The translations under genes were made by a program, and so were the position numbers. This document shows, one piece after another, positions 34,332 to 42,070 of a stretch of 64,000 nucleotides of DNA. Origin of the DNA: Candidatus Nitrosopumilus sediminis (GTDB lineage: Archaea; Thermoproteota; Nitrososphaeria; Nitrososphaerales; Nitrosopumilaceae); contig NC_018656.1 in assembly GCF_000299395.1 (NCBI RefSeq), positions 1,550,001 through 1,614,000 of the forward strand, in the 5' to 3' direction. Below the pieces are notes generated by a model. It saw only the letters and a program-made list of their open reading frames with translations. It did no database searches and was not told where the DNA came from. Position 1 is the first letter of the stretch; each line of letters begins with the position of its first letter.

Positions 34332-35324
34332 TTAAATTTTAACAGCACCAGGATTTTCGTCTGAGATTTTTGGTTTCTGCTTTAGCCAAAACAGTGCAAT
34401 TAGAAACATTATGCCAGGAATTAGGATTATGAATAGCATTAATTCGTAATAAGTTGTTAGTCTTTGAGCTGGCTTTGTGTGATAAGTCTCATGAGATGTC
34501 TTTTCTGGATTATCATAAACTGCACTAGTAAAATCAACAGAGCGTTGTTCTTTAGTTTGTACATCACCAAAGACAGTAACACTTTCCTCAGCAAAAATTG
34601 AAGGTGATTGAATTCCTTCTATTCTTATTATAATTGATCCAGAATCACTGAAAACAAAATTTCTATAATCTCCACCAATTTGGCTTAGACCTTCATCTCG
34701 GAAAATTTCATTTCCATTTTGATATATGACAAAATCATATTTCATTTCAGCAAGATTGGAATTTGTTTGTGGATCATAAAATTGATAAACAAATTGAATT
34801 TTTTCATGAGTTTTAATCACTGGTGGATCCCAAGATAGATTTACTTCTATTCTTCTATCTGGTGTATATTGTAATAATGGAAATTCTAATTTTTTGCCAG
34901 TTGCGTCATGTGGATAATCAGGAATAAGTTTTTCAACAATTAGAACTCCCTCCATCCATGGATGAATTGTACAATAATAAGAAAACGTTCCAGATTCTTC
35001 AAATTTGTATGACCATGAGTCTCCTGGCATGAATCTACCACTATCAAAAATCCCATTTGCTTTTCCAAAATTATCACTCATCCAACCAAATCTTCCAGAG
35101 CCTTCTCCACTGGTAACTGTGTGTCCTTCTTTATCGTCATTGTACCAAGTTACAGTATCTCCGACAGTCACAAATAATTGAGGAGGATCATACCATACTT
35201 CTGCTGGAGTATTTAGTTCAGGATTGTATGCCCCTAATGGTATATCAATAATGTATTCTTCAGCAAAAGCAAAAGATGATGAAGATAAGAGTATGAAAAA
35301 TGTAAGTAATAGCAAAAATTTCAT
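34332..35324 (-). CDS. Membrane-anchored blue copper (plastocyanin-like) protein
   Basis: The 330-residue protein has a signal peptide (1-21), a cupredoxin domain (about 45-131) and a C-terminal helix (about 293-314). The type 1 copper ligands are His68 in EGHTVTS, Cys118, His121 and Met124 in CTIHPWM. A second beta domain follows with WDPPVIKT and ends in EESVTVFGDVQ. It may carry electrons in the copper-based respiratory chain of ammonia oxidisers. It is convergent with the ferredoxin gene. Confidence 0.9.
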   Translation of the reverse strand: MKFLLLLTFFILLSSSSFAFAEEYIIDIPLGAYNPELNTPAEVWYDPPQLFVTVGDTVTWYNDDKEGHTVTSGEGSGRFGWMSDNFGKANGIFDSGRFMPGDSWSYKFEESGTFSYYCTIHPWMEGVLIVEKLIPDYPHDATGKKLEFPLLQYTPDRRIEVNLSWDPPVIKTHEKIQFVYQFYDPQTNSNLAEMKYDFVIYQNGNEIFRDEGLSQIGGDYRNFVFSDSGSIIIRIEGIQSPSIFAEESVTVFGDVQTKEQRSVDFTSAVYDNPEKTSHETYHTKPAQRLTTYYELMLFIILIPGIMFLIALFWLKQKPKISDENPGAVKI

Positions 35325-35441
35325 ATTCTAATGACGATATTATGTTAATTAAATACTTGATGTTATTCTCACTACAAATAATCATCATTTCAAAGAATCT
35401 AATTTAGATATAGTTTTAGGAGTTTTTGATAATGTTTTGAG

Positions 35442-37190
35442 TTATTTTTTTCTTTTAACTTCAAAAATGCTATAACCATATTTTTGTTTAATTTCAATTG
35501 AACAAAATTGCAAAAATTCGTATTCTTCAAAGTCTTTTAAATTATCATACATATTATTGCCAACTACTATGCTGTTTTTTGGGCAAAATGAATTAATCTT
35601 AAAACATCGATTAACTGTAGGGCCAAAAATATCTGAAATTTTGGAAGTTGTGCTTTCAGCTACCTTGACAGAACCATATGTTATACTAATTTTGTAATCT
35701 AATGCATCTATATTTTCTGCATTAAGCTCTTTTTTTAATTCATCATGAGATTCAATCATAAATAAACAACATTCTAAAACATTTTTCATTGCTACAGAAT
35801 CCTTAGAATCAATATTTGCAAATCTGAACATCAATGCATCTCCAATATTTTTTACAACTTCTCCATTATATTTGAGAACAATTTTAGCCATAAAATTTAA
35901 GAAAATTTCATACATTTTACTAGCATCATTATCTGAGAGCTTAGATGATATTCTAGTAGAATCACTTATGTCAATTACTCCCACGCAATCATTTTCTTCA
36001 CGTTGAGAAAACTTTAGCAGCATGCCTCCCTCAAGTTGTTTGATAACTTCTTCTTTCTCTTTGATTTCAATTAATGATTCTTCTAATTTTTGTGCCATTG
36101 AATCAAATGCATGAGATAGTTCGCCAATTTCATCTCCTGTCTTAATGTTTGTTCTTACATCAAATTTACCATTTGCAATTTTATTTGCAGCATTTTTGAG
36201 TGCTTTTAATGGATGTGACAATGATTCTGCTGCAAAGTATGCAAGCAATCCCATCAACATTGTAATGAGCAGGCTTGTTAGGATAATTCTAGTTTGTAAA
36301 ATTTTTATTGGTTCAACAAGTTCTTTTTCATCCATTTCTGTAAGTAAAACAATTCCAAATTCTGGCATACAATAAGATGATCCATATATTGGAATTTCTC
36401 TATAGTCTGTATAAAACCCAAAATGATTTTCTTTTTCATTGAAACATTTCTGAACACCAATAGTATCTACTCGTTGATTAAAAACTGCATTTTCAAAAAA
36501 TCTAGATTCAGACAACATCAAATAATCATCATTGACAATGTAGACCTCACCAGTTTCACCTAATCCACTTCTGTTTAGTAAAATATTATCAATTGATGCA
36601 GTCCTCATTTTTGAAATTATCACACCGATTGGCTTATCTCCTTTTTTTCTATCATCTGCAAATATTGGAGAAACAACAACTAATTTTTTACCTGAATTTG
36701 TTGGTTCAAAGTCAATAAAGGATTCTTTTAAACCTCTTTGAAACAATTCATTTTGAAGAAAATCTTCATCTGTATTACGGCTAAGAGAAAAGAAAACTTT
36801 TCCGTTATTGCCAATTATCTTTGTATCTTCAAATCCTATTGAAAATCCAATTAATTCTTGAAATGCTTGAACTTGAATTAAAAAGTCTCTACGATTATTG
36901 TCTTGGAATTCTTTTAATTGATTATCTGGAATTTGGTTCATCTCTAAAACTAGTGATCGAATCATAGGATCATTTGTAAGAATATTGTTTTGTTCAATTC
37001 TTGATTCAAAAGATAATCTCAAAGATTCTCCTCTAATAGAAGATTCTCCGATTAACAATTCTCCGCCTCTTTCTTCTAGAGTTTCAGATGCATAATCAAT
37101 GCTCATGTAAGAAGTAATTCCTAATGCAATAATTGTAACTAGCATTACAAGTAAAACGAGTTTTTTTCCAAGATTAAATTTGATTGACAT
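35442..37190 (-). CDS. Transmembrane Cache-HAMP class III adenylate cyclase
   Basis: The 582-residue sensor has TM1 (11-31), an extracellular Cache-like region (35-300), TM2 (302-322), HAMP (323-376), a short coiled linker and a class III cyclase domain (about 400-580). Metal Asp407 and Asp451 are present, Lys447 and Asp520 match adenine-selecting residues, and Asn527 is in place. The transition-state Arg appears as Lys531, so activity may be altered. It follows the roadblock and amt genes on the same strand by about 60 bases, suggesting it senses an extracellular ligand linked to ammonium. Confidence 0.85.
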   Translation of the reverse strand: MSIKFNLGKKLVLLVMLVTIIALGITSYMSIDYASETLEERGGELLIGESSIRGESLRLSFESRIEQNNILTNDPMIRSLVLEMNQIPDNQLKEFQDNNRRDFLIQVQAFQELIGFSIGFEDTKIIGNNGKVFFSLSRNTDEDFLQNELFQRGLKESFIDFEPTNSGKKLVVVSPIFADDRKKGDKPIGVIISKMRTASIDNILLNRSGLGETGEVYIVNDDYLMLSESRFFENAVFNQRVDTIGVQKCFNEKENHFGFYTDYREIPIYGSSYCMPEFGIVLLTEMDEKELVEPIKILQTRIILTSLLITMLMGLLAYFAAESLSHPLKALKNAANKIANGKFDVRTNIKTGDEIGELSHAFDSMAQKLEESLIEIKEKEEVIKQLEGGMLLKFSQREENDCVGVIDISDSTRISSKLSDNDASKMYEIFLNFMAKIVLKYNGEVVKNIGDALMFRFANIDSKDSVAMKNVLECCLFMIESHDELKKELNAENIDALDYKISITYGSVKVAESTTSKISDIFGPTVNRCFKINSFCPKNSIVVGNNMYDNLKDFEEYEFLQFCSIEIKQKYGYSIFEVKRKK

Positions 37191-37251
37191 TTTTATTCTG
37201 TTTTATTTTATATGAATATCAACTCTTCTTATGATAATGTGCCTGTAGTGA

Positions 37252-37617
37252 TTATTTCTGAGAATTAAGAGATGAATGAACAAAATCAATAATTTTCAAA
37301 TAATCTGCTCGTGGTTCTGTACTTATCATAAACAAATCGCTGGAATTTATTGGAATACTAATCATGGTAACTTTTTCGTATTCTGTAATTGATGATAATT
37401 CTGAACCAATTTTGTATGCCAAATTTGTATATAGATCCCTTTTTTGTAATGCATAGTGAATTGACATTTTGACATTCTCACCATCTAAAATTTTTTCAAC
37501 ACTGTCTTTTTGTCCACCAGCGATCAGCTCACCTTTACTATTTGCAACGCCTGCAAATCTGACCTGTGGATCTAAATCTAGAACTTGTTTTGATAATTTA
37601 TCATAATTGATTGTCAT
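37252..37617 (-). CDS. Roadblock/LC7-like small protein
   Basis: The 121-residue protein has the alpha/beta pattern of roadblock/longin-type regulators: an N-terminal helix DKLSKQVLDLDPQV, strands VRFAGVANSKGELIAGG, a middle helix and VTMISIPINSSDLFMISTE, then the final helix DYLKIIDFVHSSL. Proteins of this type often regulate small GTPases or two-component partners. Its ATG overlaps the amt stop in ATGA, so it is translationally coupled to the ammonium transporter and precedes the cyclase. Confidence 0.7.
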   Translation of the reverse strand: MTINYDKLSKQVLDLDPQVRFAGVANSKGELIAGGQKDSVEKILDGENVKMSIHYALQKRDLYTNLAYKIGSELSSITEYEKVTMISIPINSSDLFMISTEPRADYLKIIDFVHSSLNSQK

Positions 37618-38942
37618 TTTTTAGCACTGCTGGATTTCTTTCTAAAGAGTATTTCATCCTTTTCCTGTAGATCTTCTGTGTATTCATCCATGCCCAGCAG
37701 GAATTCTTCTTCGTCAGAATATGCAGATTCAGCATGTTCGCTAATATCCAAACCGACATCTTCTACTTCAGGAGAAACTCTAATTCCAACAAGATGCTTG
37801 ATTATTTGTAAAATTATCCAAGTTCCACCAAAACCCATTGCAGCTGCAACAGCTACACCTACTGCTTGAATCCAGAGCTGATCAGGATTTCCAAATAGCA
37901 AGCCATCAACACCACCAGGATTAATTGCAGTACTTGCAAAAATTCCGATAGCTAGTGCACCAACAATACCTGCAACTCCGTGAACGGAGCTTACATCAAG
38001 TGCATCGTCAATCCTTAGTTTTTCTTTGAATAGTACTACACCGGAGTATGAGATTACACCTATTGCAATACCAATTACAAAAGCATGTTCAGCACTAACA
38101 AATCCAGATGCTGGAGTGATACCTGCCAAACCTGCAATTGCACCGTTAATTGTTGCAACAACAGATGGTTTTCCAGTTCTTATCCAAGAAAGACCAGCCC
38201 AAATTAAAGCAGAAACAGATGAAGCCATGTGAGTTACAATTACAGTATTACCTGCAACACCACCTGATGCAGAAAGCGCACTTCCTGCGTTAAAACCAAA
38301 CCACCCTAACCACAATAATGAAGAACCTAGAACAGCAAGTGGAATACTGTGAGGAATCATGATAGCAGGACCATAGTTTCTTCTTCTACCAAGTACTAGT
38401 GCAGCAGCAAGAGCTGCCATACCGACACTTGTGTGAATTACAATACCACCTGCAAAGTCAACAACACCTAGTTGTGCTAACCAACCTCCACCCCATACCC
38501 AGTGAACAAGAGGGTAATAGATTAGCATAGACCATGCTGCGATGAATATGATAAATGAACTAAATTTCATTCTTTCAGCAATTGTTCCTGTAAGTAAAAG
38601 AGGAGTAATTGCTGCAAACATCAATTGGAATTTAACAAACAATACACCAGGAATTGTTGGAGCATATTGTTCCAATGGGGCATCAGATGGAACTCCTTTA
38701 AGAAATACCCAGTCCAAGTTTCCAACTAAACCTTGTGTTGATGGACCAAATGAAAGACTAAATCCAAAAATAAACCACATAACACTCAACAGTGCTAAAC
38801 CAAAGAAGATCTGCATGAAAATTGATGCTGCATTCTTTTTTCTAAGAAGCCCAGATTCAAAGAGACCTAGTGCAGGGATCATTAACAGTACAAGACTACC
38901 TGCGACAAGCATCCATGCTGTATCTCCAGAATCAAGTACCAT
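37614..38942 (-). CDS. amt: Ammonium transporter Amt
   Basis: The 442-residue protein is an Amt/Rh transporter of about 11 helices. The pore twin histidines are His170 (IVIHTSVG) and His321 (VSSVHGVAG), and Asp162 sits in the conserved VVDFAGG. The cytoplasmic C-terminal tail from about 395 is long and acidic, where PII proteins usually dock. It provides high-affinity ammonium uptake and sensing. Divergent from glnK across a palindromic region; the roadblock gene follows by an ATGA overlap. Confidence 0.96.
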   Translation of the reverse strand: MVLDSGDTAWMLVAGSLVLLMIPALGLFESGLLRKKNAASIFMQIFFGLALLSVMWFIFGFSLSFGPSTQGLVGNLDWVFLKGVPSDAPLEQYAPTIPGVLFVKFQLMFAAITPLLLTGTIAERMKFSSFIIFIAAWSMLIYYPLVHWVWGGGWLAQLGVVDFAGGIVIHTSVGMAALAAALVLGRRRNYGPAIMIPHSIPLAVLGSSLLWLGWFGFNAGSALSASGGVAGNTVIVTHMASSVSALIWAGLSWIRTGKPSVVATINGAIAGLAGITPASGFVSAEHAFVIGIAIGVISYSGVVLFKEKLRIDDALDVSSVHGVAGIVGALAIGIFASTAINPGGVDGLLFGNPDQLWIQAVGVAVAAAMGFGGTWIILQIIKHLVGIRVSPEVEDVGLDISEHAESAYSDEEEFLLGMDEYTEDLQEKDEILFRKKSSSAKK

Positions 38943-38992
38943 TAAAAAAATTGGTTAATTTTGAACTAATAACAATGTCGAAATTTGATATA

Positions 38993-39009
38993 CAAATGAT
39001 AATCATTTG
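38993..39009. promoter_or_regulatory. Perfect palindrome between amt and glnK
   Basis: CAAATGATAATCATTTG is a perfect inverted repeat: arms CAAATGA/TCATTTG with a TAA centre. It lies in the 117-base amt-glnK divergent region, about 15 bases before the glnK TATA-like AAATTATATT (39024-39033) and next to a TATATC on the amt side. This is the expected position for an operator of a nitrogen-responsive regulator. Confidence 0.6.
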
Positions 39010-39059
39010 GTCAACAAAACCAGAAATTATATTTGTGTAATCGAAATTATAATTATCAA

Positions 39060-39389
39060 ATGCTCAAAATCGAAGTAATATTAGGTGAAAATGATGTCAT
39101 GGCTATCAGCGAGGGATTAAAAGCAGTTGGCATTGGTGGTCTTACAGTTTCTAAAGTAAGAGGAAGAGGAAAGAAACCAGGTCCAGAAATACATGCATCA
39201 AAAGGTAGTGAGATTTTTGTTCCACAATTTAACGATAAATATCGTTTAGAAGTTATAATTTCAGATACAAAAGAAGATGAAGTGGTAAGCATTATCAAAG
39301 AAAATGCAAGAGTTGGCAAAATTTTCATATCACAAATTTTGCGTGCAATAGATATTTCAACTGATGCTGAAGGGGAAAAAACAATTTAA
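39060..39389 (+). CDS. glnK: PII nitrogen-regulatory protein (GlnK)
   Basis: I use ATG 39060 rather than the upstream TTG 39033 because the TATA-like box at 39024-39033 lies 27 bases before it, giving a leaderless start. The 109-residue PII protein has the core LKIEVILGENDVMAISEGL, the T-loop segment GRGKKPGPEIHASKGSEIFVP and ending KIFISQILRAIDI. The usual T-loop Tyr51 is absent, and the B-loop (IGDGK) is shortened to VGKIF. It should bind Amt and 2-oxoglutarate or nucleotides, but with a changed ligand set. Confidence 0.92.
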   Translation: MLKIEVILGENDVMAISEGLKAVGIGGLTVSKVRGRGKKPGPEIHASKGSEIFVPQFNDKYRLEVIISDTKEDEVVSIIKENARVGKIFISQILRAIDISTDAEGEKTI

Positions 39390-39397
39390 GAAAAATT

Positions 39398-39526
39398 ATG
39401 AATTTACGTAAAAGTAAGTTGTTTCATAGAGAAAAAATGCAACCACTTAAGGGTAAAGATTATCTCAAAGTAGTTGCAATGATTGGAGTTATAGTAGTTC
39501 CATTGATTGTCGGTTTAGCTCTATGA
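39398..39526 (+). CDS. Small one-helix membrane protein A
   Basis: A 42-residue ORF starts 8 bases after the glnK stop. The first half is basic (RKSKLFHREK), and the second half is a single membrane helix (VVAMIGVIVVPLIVGLAL). The gene ends with ATGA overlapping the next ORF. Its position suggests cotranscription with glnK. Function unknown; such small helices are often subunits or regulators of larger membrane complexes. Confidence 0.55.
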   Translation: MNLRKSKLFHREKMQPLKGKDYLKVVAMIGVIVVPLIVGLAL

Positions 39527-39615
39527 AAATATCCAAAATTTTTCTTGCAAAATTAGTTCTTGCTGCAATAGGTATGACATTAGTGGGATTAGCCTTGTTT
39601 AACGGGTATTATTAA
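39523..39615 (+). CDS. Small one-helix membrane protein B
   Basis: A 30-residue ORF overlaps the previous small gene by 4 bases (ATGA). It has a short basic start (MKISKIFLAK) and one hydrophobic helix (LVLAAIGMTLVGLALF). The tight overlap supports that it is translated. Its end overlaps the 3' end of the convergent PII-like gene by 4 bases. Unknown function. Confidence 0.5.
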   Translation: MKISKIFLAKLVLAAIGMTLVGLALFNGYY

Positions 39616-40205
39616 AAATCATCAAAATTATTTTCATATATTATTGTAGGATTCTTTAATTGTTTTTCTAAAGTTGGAAGAGATTTCATTATACAATAAT
39701 TAACAAAATCACTGAATGATTTTATTCGATAATCATCACGAAGAGTTTCTTTATTTTTTTCATATGTAGCTTGTAGTTTATGTAAAGTAAATTTCTGTAA
39801 AGGAACAAATCTACTTCGTTTCGGTAATGGTTTTGATTCTAATTCTGTGTCAGGTTTTATTTCAGTAATGATTTCAAGATCTTTTCTTCCATCAAGTGTT
39901 TCCATATCTACAACTTCCTCCATTTCTGAAACGAAAATTTTCCCACCATGATTTGATGACAGACCAGAATTTTTTGAAATCATTTCAACTACTTTTCTAG
40001 CATCCTTGTCAGAAACTACCATTTCGAGTTTTGCAAGTGGTACAGATTTTAGTCCGGTAGAGCCAGCACGTGAACCCTGGGATTCATCGTAAATGTTACT
40101 ATCATCTAAATTTCGTTTATCAATAATGTAGGTTCCAATTGTATTCAAAGTTGTTTTAATTGTAGGGAAATGTTTTCTCTTAATTATAGCCTCAATTTTT
40201 TTCAC
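39612..40205 (-). CDS. PII-like protein with C-terminal extension
   Basis: The 197-residue protein starts with a PII-like domain (1-107): MKKIEAIIKRKHFPTIKTTL, a T-loop-like region without conserved Tyr (about 33-52), LAKLEMVVSDKDARKVVEMI, and GGKIFVSEMEEVVDMETLDGR. Residues 121-197 form a new helical, charged region (QKFTLHKLQATYEKN, SFSDFVNYCIMKSL). PII-like proteins with added tails may control partners differently from GlnK. It is convergent with the glnK gene set and next to a J-domain gene. Confidence 0.75.
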   Translation of the reverse strand: MKKIEAIIKRKHFPTIKTTLNTIGTYIIDKRNLDDSNIYDESQGSRAGSTGLKSVPLAKLEMVVSDKDARKVVEMISKNSGLSSNHGGKIFVSEMEEVVDMETLDGRKDLEIITEIKPDTELESKPLPKRSRFVPLQKFTLHKLQATYEKNKETLRDDYRIKSFSDFVNYCIMKSLPTLEKQLKNPTIIYENNFDDF

Positions 40206-40278
40206 ATATAATTTGCAAAATTAGGCCTATTTATGAGAAATGGTCATTGTCAAGCATAAAAAAACAGTTTAAAACCAA

Positions 40279-41430
40279 TTATTTTCTAGAAAATCCAAAT
40301 TTTGATGCCCAACCCTGTTTTTGTTTTTTAGCAGGTTTCATTGAGAGATTATCTAGCATATCATATGTGATGGTAAATCCATGACCTACCATGGTAGCGT
40401 CTTTATTGTAATTCTCCTTGTTAGGTACAAATTCATCTGCCAAATCTTTGATTTTTTTAGTTTTTAGATCAAACAATCTAATTTTTTTACCATTTTCAAG
40501 TTTAATTATTGCATCACCACTTAAACCCTGAATAGAAAAATTCTCGAAAAATCTAATTGTTCCACCTTTTTTTAGTTCTATTACAGAATCATACGTCAAT
40601 TTTCCTCCATAAAATAAAATCTCTCTTGCAGAGATGATAACATCGTCTTCTACATTCAAAACAATAACTGAATCTGCTTCAAGTGATACAGTATTAACAA
40701 GATTTTCTGCAATAATTTTTCCTTTAGGAGCTATAATACGAGTTCTATGTTCTTGAATTTGGAAAACTCCTACACGTACAGGATCTTCAACCCGAAATTT
40801 TCTACCATAAACATTTCCAACTATGGCATCACCATTTTCAACGGTGATTTTTGCGCCATTTTCAATTTTGTATTTATTTTCTAATGGATTAATGAATTTA
40901 AAATCTCCATTAGTTACCCGAATGTTTGTTTGATATTCTTGTGTCCATGATGGACTGGTAATACTTCCTTGCATTATAATTGGACCATCATAAGTAAAGC
41001 TACCAGCCATAAAATTTCCTTTTATTGATAGTGTACCAGTTGCTTTTCTTTCTAATTCAATTTCTCCAAGAGTCTTTGATCCAAATAATCTAGATCCAGT
41101 ATTGTTTGATCTGTTCAAAGACGATGCCCATTCTTCAGCAGTTTTCATTTCTTTGAATAATTCTTGGCCTAAAATCTGATTTTTTCTTCTAATATCGGCC
41201 TCAGAATCTTCAGAATATACCTTGGAATTTTTTAATTTTTCAAAATCAGTTTCTGGGTATTTTTTTCCAATTTTTAGATCTTCATATGCTTGTTTAATTT
41301 TGATAAATTGTTCGTTTTCACCACCACGATCTGAGTGAAATTGAAGAGCTAATCTTCTAAATGCATCTCGAATTTCTTTCTCTGTTGAACCTTCGACAAT
41401 TCCTAGAATATCATAATTGTTTTCAACCAT
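40279..41430 (-). CDS. J-domain protein with HSD motif and beta-rich C-terminal region
   Basis: The 383-residue protein starts with a J domain (1-70): YDILGIVEGSTEKEIRDAFRRLALQFHSDRGG. The universal HPD is HSD (32-34), so it may not activate DnaK. After a linker, residues 115-345 are repeated strand-rich segments (GTLSIKGNFMAGSFTYDG, TVENGDAIVGNVYGR, VILNVEDDVIISAREILFYGG) resembling bactofilin-like beta-helix repeats. It may be a structural polymer-like protein rather than an Hsp40. Divergence of the catalytic loop is a visible fact; function is unknown. Confidence 0.75.
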   Translation of the reverse strand: MVENNYDILGIVEGSTEKEIRDAFRRLALQFHSDRGGENEQFIKIKQAYEDLKIGKKYPETDFEKLKNSKVYSEDSEADIRRKNQILGQELFKEMKTAEEWASSLNRSNNTGSRLFGSKTLGEIELERKATGTLSIKGNFMAGSFTYDGPIIMQGSITSPSWTQEYQTNIRVTNGDFKFINPLENKYKIENGAKITVENGDAIVGNVYGRKFRVEDPVRVGVFQIQEHRTRIIAPKGKIIAENLVNTVSLEADSVIVLNVEDDVIISAREILFYGGKLTYDSVIELKKGGTIRFFENFSIQGLSGDAIIKLENGKKIRLFDLKTKKIKDLADEFVPNKENYNKDATMVGHGFTITYDMLDNLSMKPAKKQKQGWASKFGFSRK

Positions 41431-41524
41431 TATCTACACCAAAATTTTTTCAAATTCCTATACTTGTAGGTTATTACACATAGAATATCAAGTATATGGA
41501 AAAATAAAAAAAGTTCAGATTGAA

Positions 41525-41947
41525 CTATTTCACTACTAAAACTGGAATCTTGGTTTTGTGCATTACATAATTAGATGTACTTCCAAGAAATGCTTCTTTT
41601 GCACCGCCTAATCCTCTTGCACCAATTACAATCATGTCAAATTTTCCATTTTTGGCAAACTTGACAATTTCTGCACCAGTATTCCCTCCACTAGTTTTGT
41701 ATTTGAAAGTGGCACCAGCTTTTTGAGCTTTATTCATAGCAGGACCAATAGCTTTGACAGCTTTTTTTTGTGCTTCTTCTTTCATTTTTGCTGTGTATTT
41801 GATTCCAGCTGCTAATGGTAAATGAAATACGTAAAATCCAGTAATTTCAGCATCACTACCTTTTGCAATTTCAATTGCTCTATCTAAACCACGAGTAGCA
41901 TTTGCAGAACCATCAAGTGGAACGAGAATTTTTTTGAATTTAGCCAT
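41525..41947 (-). CDS. Universal stress protein UspA
   Basis: I start at ATG 41947 (MAKFKKILVPLDGS) rather than 41959 because the TATA-like TTTTATATTAG at about 41968-41978 is at leaderless distance. The 140-residue protein has the USP fold with LVPLDGSANATRG and the ATP-binding GARGLGGAKEAFLGSTS pattern. It should be an ATP-binding stress or signalling protein. The open gene direction is divergent from the CBS protein. Confidence 0.92.
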   Translation of the reverse strand: MAKFKKILVPLDGSANATRGLDRAIEIAKGSDAEITGFYVFHLPLAAGIKYTAKMKEEAQKKAVKAIGPAMNKAQKAGATFKYKTSGGNTGAEIVKFAKNGKFDMIVIGARGLGGAKEAFLGSTSNYVMHKTKIPVLVVK

Positions 41948-41967
41948 ATACAAAACCATAACTATTC

Positions 41968-41978
41968 TAATATAAAAT
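41968..41978 (-). promoter_or_regulatory. TATA box of the UspA gene
   Basis: TTTTATATTAG on the minus strand lies about 26 bases before the second ATG (41947) of the UspA gene. This spacing is the usual TATA-to-start distance for leaderless archaeal mRNAs and decides between two possible start codons. Confidence 0.5.
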
Positions 41979-42070
41979 GACCATTAATTTCCAAAGTTGA
42001 AAACAAAATTGCAATCAAAGTTGGAAATTATATCTTCAATTTTTATATAAAAAATCTGTATGCTTAACAA

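Noticed and set aside
38542-38958. 138-residue ORF opposite amt
   Set aside because: Shadow of amt, whose conservation is unambiguous.
40279-41430. Ordinary DnaJ chaperone
   Set aside because: HPD is HSD, there is no G/F or zinc-finger region, and no dnaK/grpE neighbours.
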